NCBI GenBank assembly: GCA_020028595.1
Contig: JAIBHQ010000057.1
Span: 1-6,356 of the forward strand
Origin: Nitrospirota bacterium
GTDB lineage: Bacteria; Nitrospirota; Nitrospiria; Nitrospirales; Nitrospiraceae
DNA: 6,356 nucleotides
Direction: 5' to 3'
In this document: piece by piece, positions 1 to 6,243 of the stretch
Numbering within the stretch: the first letter of the stretch is position 1
Layout of the letters: every line of letters starts with the position of its first letter
The notes under the pieces: model-generated
What the model saw: the letters and a program-made list of their open reading frames with translations, nothing else
What the model was told of the DNA's origin: nothing
Databases searched by the model: none
Position numbers and translations under genes: made by a program

Positions 1-63
1 CCATTCCATCCAGGACACTATCCGGCACGGCCAGTGCTTCATCCCTTCCATGCGATCGCTCAT
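1..63 (-). CDS. 5' end of an unidentified gene, cut by the window edge
   Basis: An ATG at 61-63 opens a frame that stays open for 21 codons to the window edge, beginning MSDRMEGMKHWPCR and rich in Met and Trp. A Shine-Dalgarno AAGGAG (bases 68-73, read on the minus strand) lies 4 nt before this ATG, which is the main reason to call a gene and to prefer this start over the in-frame ATGs at 51 and 42. It follows the stop of the tandem Cys/His gene by 33 bp on the same strand, so co-transcription is likely. Too little protein is visible to recognise a family, and no function is proposed. Confidence 0.55.
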   Translation of the reverse strand, partial: MSDRMEGMKHWPCRIVSWMEW

Positions 64-67
64 AGGT

Positions 68-73
68 CTCCTT
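68..73 (-). promoter_or_regulatory. Shine-Dalgarno for the partial gene at 1-63
   Basis: Read on the minus strand this is AAGGAG followed by ACCT and then ATG. It is one of the two clearest ribosome binding sites in the window and it decides the start of the truncated gene. Confidence 0.6.
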
Positions 74-96
74 TCACCGCGCTCGGCGGTGCGTGC

Positions 97-489
97 TTAC
101 GCCGTTCCATGCTGTCCTGTTTCTGAGGCGTCTACCTCCGGCCCGCGCATCGGCGTGAATTTCAATTCCCGCGCCGAGCTCAGTGTCAGTGAATGTCCGC
201 AACAGCGAATCTCCTTGAATCCCGCGCCGCCGTCGATGACGATCACGCGCAGCCCGCACGAATCCGGATACAGTTTTTTCTCGTCCAAAATGGCCGAAAC
301 CGGCATGCGGCCTCTGCTGCGACCCAGCGGGGAGCCGACGTCGGGGACAATATCATCTTCAGTCAGTTCGTGATCGCAACAGAGCACTTTCTCAAAGCCG
401 GCGCCGCCGCCCATGACCTTGATGATGAGGCCGCAACTGCCGGGGTGCCGCTTGTGCTCGTCGATCAAGTCGCCTTTTTTCACAGCCAT
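97..489 (-). CDS. Small protein with two desulforedoxin-like Cys/His repeats
   Basis: The 130-residue soluble protein contains two copies of one motif. Copy 1 (about residues 15-43) and copy 2 (about 74-102) share the pattern P-x-S-C-G-L, a hydrophobic strand, GGAGF, a short strand, then CC-x-H-x-L-T. The cysteines are C19, C37, C38 with H40, and C78, C96, C97 with H99, with the same 18-residue spacing in both. This resembles the desulforedoxin/desulfoferrodoxin N-terminal fold (C-x2-C ... GGG ... CC), but the first Cys of C-x2-C is Pro in both copies and a His follows the CC pair, so a CCCH metal site is possible. That family link is inference. No signal peptide or membrane segment is seen. 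The start lies 11 bp after the transporter stop, so it is probably the third gene of the nagZ unit. AGAAG, 8 nt upstream of the ATG, is a modest ribosome site. The function is unknown; metal binding or redox is the best guess. Confidence 0.8.
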   Translation of the reverse strand: MAVKKGDLIDEHKRHPGSCGLIIKVMGGGAGFEKVLCCDHELTEDDIVPDVGSPLGRSRGRMPVSAILDEKKLYPDSCGLRVIVIDGGAGFKEIRCCGHSLTLSSARELKFTPMRGPEVDASETGQHGTA

Positions 490-500
490 GCGATGAACTT

Positions 501-1793
501 CTACGCGTGCTCTGCTGCGGCCACGCCGCGTGTTTCATTGACTCGTTGAAAGATCAGCAGTCCGACGATGAAGAAGGCGGCCATGGAGAGGACCGCCCAC
601 CGCTGGCTGCCGGTCCAGGCCGTCACTTCGCCATAGACCACCGGACCGATGACGGCGGCGAACTTGCCGGTGACGGTGAAGAAGCCGAACAGCTCGCCCT
701 GCTTGCCCGGCGGCACAAAACGTCCGATCAGTGCCCGGCTGGTCGCTTGATTGGCGCCAAGCACGGCGCCCGCCACGAGCCCGATCGCGTAAAACTGCGC
801 CGGGGTCTGCACCACCGACGCGGCGCCCACGACGCCGATCCAGATCAGCAGCGTGAGGCTGATCGTGCGCGTCGAGCCGATGCGATCGGCCAGCAGGCCG
901 AAGCCGACCGCGCCCAGGCCCGCCGTCACTTGCGTGATGAGGAAATAGATAATCAGATCGCCCGGAGAAAAGTCCAGGACTTTGTTGGCAAAAATGGCGG
1001 AGGCCACGATGACGGTGTTGATCGCGTCCGTATAGATCAGATAGGCGATGAGGAACCACAGGAGATCCCGGTGGCGCGTGAGCGCCTGCGCGGTCGCCGA
1101 GAGCCGCGCAAACGTGTCGCGCCATGCCGACGCACCGGCTGCGGACGGCTGGGGTGTGGCGCGTTCGCGCAGCCACAACAGAGTGGGGAGCGACGCGACC
1201 AGAAAAAAGGCGGCGGTGACGGCGAAGCTGAGCCGGTACAGCGGAAGATTGTCCTCCGCGAAGCCGCCGCTGATGAACGGATAGGCCAGGCCCAGCGACA
1301 GCAGCCCGCCGGCATAGCCGAGCCCCCAGCCGTATCCGGAAATCCGTCCCATGGTGGCCGGCGTGGTGATCTCGACCAGAAACGCGCTGCAGAAGAGAAA
1401 TCCCAGCTCGAAGGTGATGTTGGCAAGACCGACGAGCAGCAGGCCCAGCCAGACATCGCCATGCTCGACGAACGCGAGCAGCGCCGTGCAGGCGACACAG
1501 AGCAGCGTGGAGCCGATCAGGAGGGGGCGCTTGATCGCTCGTGCGTCGGCCAGCGCACCCAGCGGAGGCGAGAGCAACGCGACCACCAGCATCGAGATCG
1601 CGTAGCCCCAGAACCAGACCCGTTCCGCCATCGCGCCGCCGAGATCGCGCGCGACGACCTGGATGAAATAGACGCTGTAGGCGACGGTGATGATGAGGGT
1701 GGTGAACGACGAGTTGGCGAAGTCGTACAGGCACCAGGCCCAGAGTTCCTTCGGTCCGGCGGGCGGAATGGTCTCGTTGCGGAAAGGGGTCAC
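501..1793 (-). CDS. MFS transporter, UMF1/Atg22-like family
   Basis: An inner-membrane permease of the major facilitator superfamily, 430 residues from the chosen start. Hydrophobic stretches recur across the length, for example about 31-48, 61-80, 90-109, 114-142, 155-175, 188-207, 245-268, 280-300, 311-329, 335-352, 370-388 and 399-415, consistent with 12 helices. YDFANSSF at 23-30 is the N-terminal signature I associate with UMF1/Atg22-like permeases. ALADARAIKRP (80-90) and LLADRIGSTR (300-309) are the two MFS loop motifs after helices 2 and 8, and GANQATSRALIGRF (346-359) fits the same family. I chose a GTG start at 1793 because its GTGA overlaps the nagZ stop by 4 bases, as in translational coupling. 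An ATG at 1862 would add 23 residues encoded inside nagZ. The substrate is unknown. Coupling to nagZ makes a muropeptide or amino-sugar plausible, but this is inference. Confidence 0.85.
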   Translation of the reverse strand: MTPFRNETIPPAGPKELWAWCLYDFANSSFTTLIITVAYSVYFIQVVARDLGGAMAERVWFWGYAISMLVVALLSPPLGALADARAIKRPLLIGSTLLCVACTALLAFVEHGDVWLGLLLVGLANITFELGFLFCSAFLVEITTPATMGRISGYGWGLGYAGGLLSLGLAYPFISGGFAEDNLPLYRLSFAVTAAFFLVASLPTLLWLRERATPQPSAAGASAWRDTFARLSATAQALTRHRDLLWFLIAYLIYTDAINTVIVASAIFANKVLDFSPGDLIIYFLITQVTAGLGAVGFGLLADRIGSTRTISLTLLIWIGVVGAASVVQTPAQFYAIGLVAGAVLGANQATSRALIGRFVPPGKQGELFGFFTVTGKFAAVIGPVVYGEVTAWTGSQRWAVLSMAAFFIVGLLIFQRVNETRGVAAAEHA

Positions 1794-2890
1794 GCTTGCG
1801 CTTTTTGCAGCCGCTCGTGCGTGCGCCGGATCGTGTCCAGCAGGACCTGATGCGTGCGGCACCCCACGACCAGTTGCGCCACGCTCGGGTCGGCCGGCAG
1901 GTGCGAGCGCAGGAACTTCCGCTTGAGCTGCATGATCCGGCGCACAGACGCGTCCAACCGGTCCGGTGAAATAATTCCGCTCTCGACGGCCTTCCGGACG
2001 GCCTCCATCGCGGCCACGGCCCGGTCATGGTCTTTGCAGATCAGGAGGATGTCGGCACCGGCCAGAAACGCCTGCACGGCGGCGTCCCCGATGCCGTGAT
2101 GATCCACGATCGCGCGCATTTCCAGATCGTCGGTGACGATCACGCCGTCGAATCCCAGCTGCTCCCGCAGCAGACCGGTGAGAATCGCAGGGGACAGGGT
2201 CGCGGGGTGTTGCGCATCCAGCGCCTGGTAGACCACGTGAGCCGTCATGATCGAAGCCAGCCCGTTGGCGATTGCGTGCCGGAAGGGTGGCAACTCCCGC
2301 TGGACAAGCGTCTCGAGGGGAGCCTTCACGACCGGCAATTCCTTGTGCGAGTCCGTGCCGGTATCGCCGTGGCCGGGAAAATGTTTGCCGCAGGCCACGA
2401 CGCCTTTGCCTTGCAGCCCGCGGATCGCCGCGAGTCCCAACCCGGCGACAATATCAGGCTCGGTGCCGTAGGCCCGGTCGCCGATAATCGGGTTGGCCGG
2501 ATTGCTATGCACGTCGAGGACCGGCGCCATGTTCATATTGACACCGACCGCGCGCAGTTCGGCGGCAATCACGGCTGACGCCGCATAAGCGAGTTCTTCG
2601 GAGCGGCAGGCGCCGACGAGCCCGCAAGGCGGGAAAATCGTAAAGCCCTTCGGCAGGCGCGAGACGCGTCCGCCTTCCTGGTCGATGGCGATCAGCAGCG
2701 GGGAATGCGGCGAGCGTGCCTGTAGACCGTTGGTCAGTTCAATGATCTGCGCGGGGTCTTCGAGGTTCCGCGCAAAGAGAATCATTCCGCCGGGCTTGTA
2801 CCGGGCCTGTAGCTCGGCCCACTCCGGCGAGACGGACGTCCCGTCGAAGCCGAGCATGAAGAGTTGACCGATTTGCTCTTGCAGGGTCAT
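1790..2890 (-). CDS. nagZ: Beta-N-acetylhexosaminidase NagZ (GH3)
   Basis: A cytoplasmic glycoside hydrolase family 3 enzyme that removes N-acetylglucosamine from GlcNAc-anhydroMurNAc peptides during peptidoglycan recycling. The 366 residues match a single-domain NagZ. Visible motifs are IDQEGGRVSR at 69-78, the substrate and catalytic loop KHFPGHGDTGTDSH at 169-182 (D180/H182 form the Asp-His general acid/base dyad of the family) and VTDDLEM at 252-258 with nucleophile D254. No signal peptide is present, which fits a cytosolic Gram-negative-type NagZ. The ATG at 2890 gives the usual N-terminus (MTLQEQIGQLFMLGFDG), although the ribosome site before it is weak. The gene follows a 122-bp repeat element and overlaps the downstream MFS gene by GTGA. 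A broader GH3 glucosidase is less likely given the short length and the GHGDT...DSH loop. Confidence 0.95.
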   Translation of the reverse strand: MTLQEQIGQLFMLGFDGTSVSPEWAELQARYKPGGMILFARNLEDPAQIIELTNGLQARSPHSPLLIAIDQEGGRVSRLPKGFTIFPPCGLVGACRSEELAYAASAVIAAELRAVGVNMNMAPVLDVHSNPANPIIGDRAYGTEPDIVAGLGLAAIRGLQGKGVVACGKHFPGHGDTGTDSHKELPVVKAPLETLVQRELPPFRHAIANGLASIMTAHVVYQALDAQHPATLSPAILTGLLREQLGFDGVIVTDDLEMRAIVDHHGIGDAAVQAFLAGADILLICKDHDRAVAAMEAVRKAVESGIISPDRLDASVRRIMQLKRKFLRSHLPADPSVAQLVVGCRTHQVLLDTIRRTHERLQKAQA

Positions 2891-2923
2891 CGGAAAGTTT
2901 TTCTTCGCAGCAAGGCAATCACA

Positions 2924-3045
2924 GGATGCTCAAAAAGGTCATCCAACGAGGCCGCAGGGAGCCCGGCGAGCGAGGCGTACGTTTTTCCGTACGTCGCAGG
3001 GAGACGGGCGACTGAGAACAAAGTTGGGGAGCTTTTTCAGCATCC
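2924..3045. repeat. 122-bp inverted-repeat element (MITE/REP-like)
   Basis: The ends GGATGCTCAAAAAG (2924-2937) and CTTTTTCAGCATCC (3032-3045) are inverted repeats matching at 13 of 14 positions. CCAAC (2943-2947) pairs with GTTGG (3023-3027). The centre is a hairpin of two CGTACG palindromes (2976-2981 and 2988-2993) around a six-base loop. That hairpin is flanked by 22-bp near-direct repeats starting CGCAGGGAG (2953-2974 and 2995-3016, 18/22 identical). It begins 2 bp after the pepA stop and ends 33 bp before the nagZ ATG, filling most of that gap. There is no coding capacity and no clear target-site duplication. The end sequences resemble a repeat I recall from Nitrospira genomes. The RNA could fold at the pepA mRNA end and act as a terminator or stabiliser. 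Confidence 0.8.
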
Positions 3046-3047
3046 AG

Positions 3048-4550
3048 CTAGAGTGACTGGTCGATCAGGTACTGGATGAGAAGCCTTGTGCCAATTCCCG
3101 TGGGGCCTTTGGGAATGTAGGCCCGCTCGCGCTCGCTCCAATCCGTGCTGGCGATGTCGAGATGCACCCAGGGATGGTCGCCGACGAACTTGCTCAGGAA
3201 GAGCGCGGCGGTGATCATGCCGCCGCCGCGTCCACCGATGTTGCGCATGTCGGCCACGTCGCTTTTGAGCTGTTCGAAGTATTCGTCCCAGAGCGGCATT
3301 TCCCAGACCCGCTCGCCCGCCCTGAGACCGGCGTCCCGCACGGACCGTTTGAGCTGATCGTCGTTGCCGAACATGCCGATCGCAAACTGTCCCAATGCCA
3401 CGACACAGGCACCGGTGAGCGTGGCGATGTCGATGACGGCGGCCGGCTTCAGGCGCGCGGCGTAGGCCAGCCCGTCGGCCAGGATCAGCCGACCCTCCGC
3501 GTCGGTGTTCTGCACTTCGATCGTCTTGCCGGAGAGACTTTTCAAAATATCGCCGGGCTTGATCGCGCGGCCGCCCGGCATGTTTTCCGTGGCGGGCAGA
3601 ATGCCGATGAGATGAATCGGCAGGCGCAGCCGGGACGCGGCCCGCACGGTGGCCAGCACTTCGGCGCCGCCGGTCATGTCGGCCTTCATCTGCTCCATGT
3701 TTTCAGCCGGCTTGAGCGAGATGCCGCCCGTGTCGAAGGTGATGGTCTTGCCGACGATCACGATGGGTTTTCCGTTCCGGCGGGAGCCGTTGTATTCCAG
3801 AATGATGAACTTCGGCGGTTCGTGGCTGCCGCGCGCGACGCCGAGGAAGGCGCCCATGCCCAACCGCTCGACTTGCGCGCGCTCGAGAATTTTCACGCGC
3901 ACGCTGCGCTCGCGGCCGATCTTTTTCGCTTCCGCCGCCACTCGCGTCGGGGTCATCACGTTCGAGGGATGGTTGCAGAGATCGCGGACGAGCATCGCGG
4001 CTTCGGCGGTTGCCGCGCCACGCCGTGCGCCTTCCTTGAGGTCGGCGAGTTGTCGGGCATCGGCGGCCAGGACAGCCAGGCGCGTGACCTGCCTGGCACC
4101 GGCTTTCTTGTCGCTCAAATACTCGGTGAACTGGTACGTGCCCAGGATGGCGCCTTCGATGAGGGCTTGCGCCAGTTCGACCGCGGACGTTTTCGGCAAC
4201 CCATCGCCGTGCAGACAGGTGACGAATGAGGATGCGCCGGTTTGCCGCACGCGCTTGACGGCGGTGCCCATGGCTTGCCGGACAGAGTCCACCCTTGCAT
4301 CTTTCTTTTTCCCCAACCCGACCAGCAGCACGCGTTTTGCCGGAGCCTTGCCCGACGTATGCAGGAGCACCGCCTGGTTCAACTTGCCGTCGAATTCGCC
4401 GCTTTTCAGCAACTCGCGCAACTGCCCGTTGCAGACGCGATCCACGGCGGCTGCTGCATCGTTCAGCCGCGTGTCGCCGTCGAAATGGGTGAGGACCAGC
4501 ACCTCGGCCGGTTCGCGTTCGATCGTTCCTTGCTTCACCGTGACGTTCAT
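3048..4550 (-). CDS. pepA: Cytosolic leucyl aminopeptidase PepA (M17)
   Basis: A two-metal aminopeptidase that removes N-terminal residues from peptides in the cytoplasm, usually as a hexamer. It has 500 residues, a typical length. The N-terminal regulatory domain spans about 1-165 and the catalytic domain about 185-500. Every expected active-site residue is present: metal ligands K268, D273, D291, D350 and E352, plus catalytic K280 and R354. The spacing between them equals that of bovine lens aminopeptidase. The M17 signature NTDAEGRL is at 348-355. The frame stays open upstream to 4787, but that stretch lies inside queE, and an AAGGAG Shine-Dalgarno 5 nt before the ATG at 4550 fixes the start. 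The gene is 25 bp downstream of queE, probably co-transcribed, and ends just before the 122-bp repeat element. Confidence 0.96.
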   Translation of the reverse strand: MNVTVKQGTIEREPAEVLVLTHFDGDTRLNDAAAAVDRVCNGQLRELLKSGEFDGKLNQAVLLHTSGKAPAKRVLLVGLGKKKDARVDSVRQAMGTAVKRVRQTGASSFVTCLHGDGLPKTSAVELAQALIEGAILGTYQFTEYLSDKKAGARQVTRLAVLAADARQLADLKEGARRGAATAEAAMLVRDLCNHPSNVMTPTRVAAEAKKIGRERSVRVKILERAQVERLGMGAFLGVARGSHEPPKFIILEYNGSRRNGKPIVIVGKTITFDTGGISLKPAENMEQMKADMTGGAEVLATVRAASRLRLPIHLIGILPATENMPGGRAIKPGDILKSLSGKTIEVQNTDAEGRLILADGLAYAARLKPAAVIDIATLTGACVVALGQFAIGMFGNDDQLKRSVRDAGLRAGERVWEMPLWDEYFEQLKSDVADMRNIGGRGGGMITAALFLSKFVGDHPWVHLDIASTDWSERERAYIPKGPTGIGTRLLIQYLIDQSL

Positions 4551-4555
4551 CAGTT

Positions 4556-4561
4556 CTCCTT
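4556..4561 (-). promoter_or_regulatory. Shine-Dalgarno fixing the pepA start
   Basis: On the minus strand this reads AAGGAG, followed by AACTG and the ATG at 4550. It lies in the 25-bp gap after the queE stop and rules out the longer upstream reading of pepA. Confidence 0.75.
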
Positions 4562-4575
4562 GATTAACGGTCTTC

Positions 4576-5211
4576 TCACACTCCGCGCGTCTGCGGGTCC
4601 CAGATGAATTTGTGCAGTTGAAGTTGGACGCGAACCGGCAGCTTGTCGGCCAGCACCCACTCGGCAAGCTGGCGCGGGTCCAACTCGCCGAACGACGGGC
4701 TGAACAGGATCGGGCAGCGCCCGGCCAGATTGTGCTGCCCGGTGATGGTGCGGGCAAACTCATAGTCCGCCCGATCTTTGATGACAAATTTCACTTCGTC
4801 CTTGCGCGCGATGCGATCCAGGTTTTTCCAGTCCATGCGGTCCATCATGCCGCTGCCGGGGCATTTCACATCCATAATAATGTGGGCGCGCGGGTCCACC
4901 GGGGCAATGTCGAGTGCGCCACTCGTCTCGACCAGCACTTCGTAACCGTCTGTGCAGAGCCGTTCGATCAGCGTGAATGCTTCAGGCTGGTGCAGCGGTT
5001 CGCCTCCGGTGACTTCCACCAGCCGGCAGTCGTAGGAATGGACCTGTGCAAGCACATCGTCGAGCGCCATCTCGGTGCCGCCATGGAATGTATACTCGCT
5101 GTCGCACCAGGTGCAGCGGAGCGGGCAGCCGGTGAGCCGCACGAAGACGCAGGGCCGGCCGGTAAAACTCGATTCGCCCTGGATGCTGTGAAAGATTTCC
5201 GTTACGCGCAT
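4576..5211 (-). CDS. queE: 7-carboxy-7-deazaguanine synthase QueE (radical SAM)
   Basis: Converts 6-carboxytetrahydropterin to 7-carboxy-7-deazaguanine, the ring-contraction step toward preQ0 and queuosine, using S-adenosylmethionine and a 4Fe-4S cluster. The 211 residues fit the family. The N-terminus FHSIQGESSFTGRPCVFVRL is characteristic. The cluster motif C-x3-C-x2-C is C29, C33, C36 (CPLRCTWC), followed by D37-S38-E39-Y40. In well-studied QueE enzymes the residue at S38 is Thr and helps bind Mg, so Ser is a mild variation. GGEP at 69-72 is the SAM-binding motif. The C-terminus (LQLHKFIWDP) is also QueE-like. No other queuosine genes are in the window. There is no good Shine-Dalgarno before the ATG at 5211, but the start fits the family N-terminus. 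The heptad palindrome lies just upstream, and pepA follows after 25 bp. Confidence 0.94.
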   Translation of the reverse strand: MRVTEIFHSIQGESSFTGRPCVFVRLTGCPLRCTWCDSEYTFHGGTEMALDDVLAQVHSYDCRLVEVTGGEPLHQPEAFTLIERLCTDGYEVLVETSGALDIAPVDPRAHIIMDVKCPGSGMMDRMDWKNLDRIARKDEVKFVIKDRADYEFARTITGQHNLAGRCPILFSPSFGELDPRQLAEWVLADKLPVRVQLQLHKFIWDPQTRGV

Positions 5212-5217
5212 AAAAAT

Positions 5218-5306
5218 AGCGTTCAGCGATCAGCCTTCAGCAATCAGCCAGAAAATCGAGCGCACCCATCTTAAAGCTGAGTGCTGATAGCTGAATGCTG
5301 ACAGCT
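5218..5306. repeat. Inverted array of 7-nt TCAGC repeats
   Basis: The left arm (5218-5249) carries four TCAGC units at strict 7-nt spacing: TTCAGCG, ATCAGCC, TTCAGCA, ATCAGCC. The right arm (about 5273-5306) carries the same unit inverted (GCTGAG, GCTGAT, GCTGAA, GCTGAC), also every 7 nt. The arms can pair in one long imperfect stem with a loop of about 23 nt, in several registers. It fills nearly all of the 99-bp gap between the HAD gene and queE. There is no T-run, so it is not a classic intrinsic terminator, though it could still stop or protect the HAD transcript. The origin is probably a dispersed intergenic repeat. Confidence 0.8.
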
Positions 5307-5310
5307 TGTA

Positions 5311-5985
5311 TTACTCCCATCTCACCACCGGCCAGTGGTACCGTGCGGCCACCCGATCCATTCCGCGGATCGGATTGACGACGAGCGGATGCCCGACCGA
5401 CAGCAAGATGTCCACGTCGCCGGGACTGTCCCCGTAAGCGAAGCAGTCTTTGAGATTGAGCCCGCGCTCGTGCGCAAACTCTTCGACCAGCAGGCGCTTG
5501 CCTTCGCCATAGGGGACGGGCAGGACGAGATGGCCTGTGTAGGCGCCGGTCTCATCCAGATCAGGCTGGGCGCAGAAGATCGTCTCCACGCCGAGAAATT
5601 TCGCCAATGGAGCGATGAGAAACTCCGGGCATCCCGTGATGAACACCACATGATGGTCGCTACGCTGGTGCTCCTCCATCCGCGCCACCGCGGCGCGGGA
5701 CACGAGCGGGCGGATGTCGCGCTGGACAAACGCGTCAGCCAGCGGCTCAATCGTCTCCGGTCGTTTGCCTTCCAGGTACAGTTTGCGCTCGCGCAGGGGA
5801 TGCAGGGAGACCGGCGGCATGTGTTGCAGGAGATACCCCAGGCTTCGGGCGGCGTCCATCCATCCCACGATGCCCTGCCGCCGTAAATAGTGGAAGAAGC
5901 GGACCTCGATCGCCGTGCCGGGAACGAGCGTGTTGTCAACGTCGAAGAACGCGGCGATCTTGGAAGGCACAGGGTGTTGCGACAT
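5311..5985 (-). CDS. HAD-IB family phosphatase (SerB-like fold)
   Basis: A 224-residue soluble haloacid-dehalogenase superfamily hydrolase, expected to dephosphorylate a small molecule through a phospho-aspartate. All four motifs are visible. Motif I is FFDVDNTLV (13-21) with nucleophile D15 and acid/base D17, motif II is ITGCPEF (116-122) with T117, motif III is K163 in GEGK, and motif IV is YGDSPGDVDIL (184-194) with D186 and D190. The helical cap insert between motifs I and II (about 22-110) and the order of motifs fit subfamily IB, which contains SerB and many proteins of unassigned substrate. Phosphoserine is possible but not shown, so no symbol is given. It starts about 65 nt after a predicted transcription start and is the first gene of the minus-strand series. 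The ATG at 5985 has no strong Shine-Dalgarno. The 7-nt-repeat palindrome follows it. Confidence 0.88.
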   Translation of the reverse strand: MSQHPVPSKIAAFFDVDNTLVPGTAIEVRFFHYLRRQGIVGWMDAARSLGYLLQHMPPVSLHPLRERKLYLEGKRPETIEPLADAFVQRDIRPLVSRAAVARMEEHQRSDHHVVFITGCPEFLIAPLAKFLGVETIFCAQPDLDETGAYTGHLVLPVPYGEGKRLLVEEFAHERGLNLKDCFAYGDSPGDVDILLSVGHPLVVNPIRGMDRVAARYHWPVVRWE

Positions 5986-6057
5986 ATCGGATTAGTTCAC
6001 AGTCATGGTCGTCGGGGACGCCGGGAAGTTGATACGCACGGACGCTTGATCGCGGCG

Positions 6058-6087
6058 ATTCTATCGGACAAATCCTTTGTTTGACAA
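6058..6087 (-). promoter_or_regulatory. Predicted sigma70-type promoter for the HAD gene
   Basis: On the minus strand, TTGTCA (6082-6087) is a -35 box with one mismatch to TTGACA. It is followed by an 18-nt spacer and TAGAAT (6058-6063), a -10 box with one mismatch to TATAAT. It points at the HAD gene and gives a 5' leader of about 65 nt. It is the best promoter match I found by eye in the window. Confidence 0.55.
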
Positions 6088-6206
6088 GAAGGAAAGGAAT
6101 GGTCTCCCTGGCTGACTCGCTGTGCTCGCGCAACGCGCGGCCTCAGAAGGCCCTCGTTGGACGCGCGCAGTAGGGGATCAACCATCCCACCCTCATTTTT
6201 AGGGTA

Positions 6207-6243
6207 GGGCGGGGACAGACCGCTGATAGGCCTGTCCCCGCTC
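6207..6243. repeat. GGGGACAG hairpin, REP-like
   Basis: GCGGGGACAG (6209-6218) and CTGTCCCCGC (6232-6241) are perfect 10-bp inverted repeats with a 13-nt loop. A G-T and a G-C pair extend the stem to 6207 and 6243. No T-run follows on either strand, so a terminator is unlikely. Short GGGGACAG palindromes are, as I recall, common dispersed REP-type elements in several bacterial groups; assignment here is inference. Confidence 0.55.

Noticed and set aside
75..91. CACCGC/GCGGTG hairpin between the Cys/His gene and the partial gene, considered as terminator
   Set aside because: The stem is only 6 bp and no T-run follows; a strong ribosome site follows immediately, so transcription probably continues.
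507..1850. A 447-residue plus-strand frame opposite the transporter
   Set aside because: It is an antisense shadow: Arg/Asp/Gln-rich low-complexity protein over a well-supported membrane-protein gene.
535..2028. A 497-residue minus-strand frame spanning nagZ and the transporter
   Set aside because: It is a frame-shifted reading of two well-supported genes with no family motifs.
3162..4229. A 355-residue plus-strand frame opposite pepA
   Set aside because: It is an antisense shadow of a complete PepA with all active-site residues.
4551..4787. An N-terminal extension of PepA of 79 residues in the same frame
   Set aside because: It lies across queE, is unlike PepA, and a strong Shine-Dalgarno sits before the ATG at 4550.
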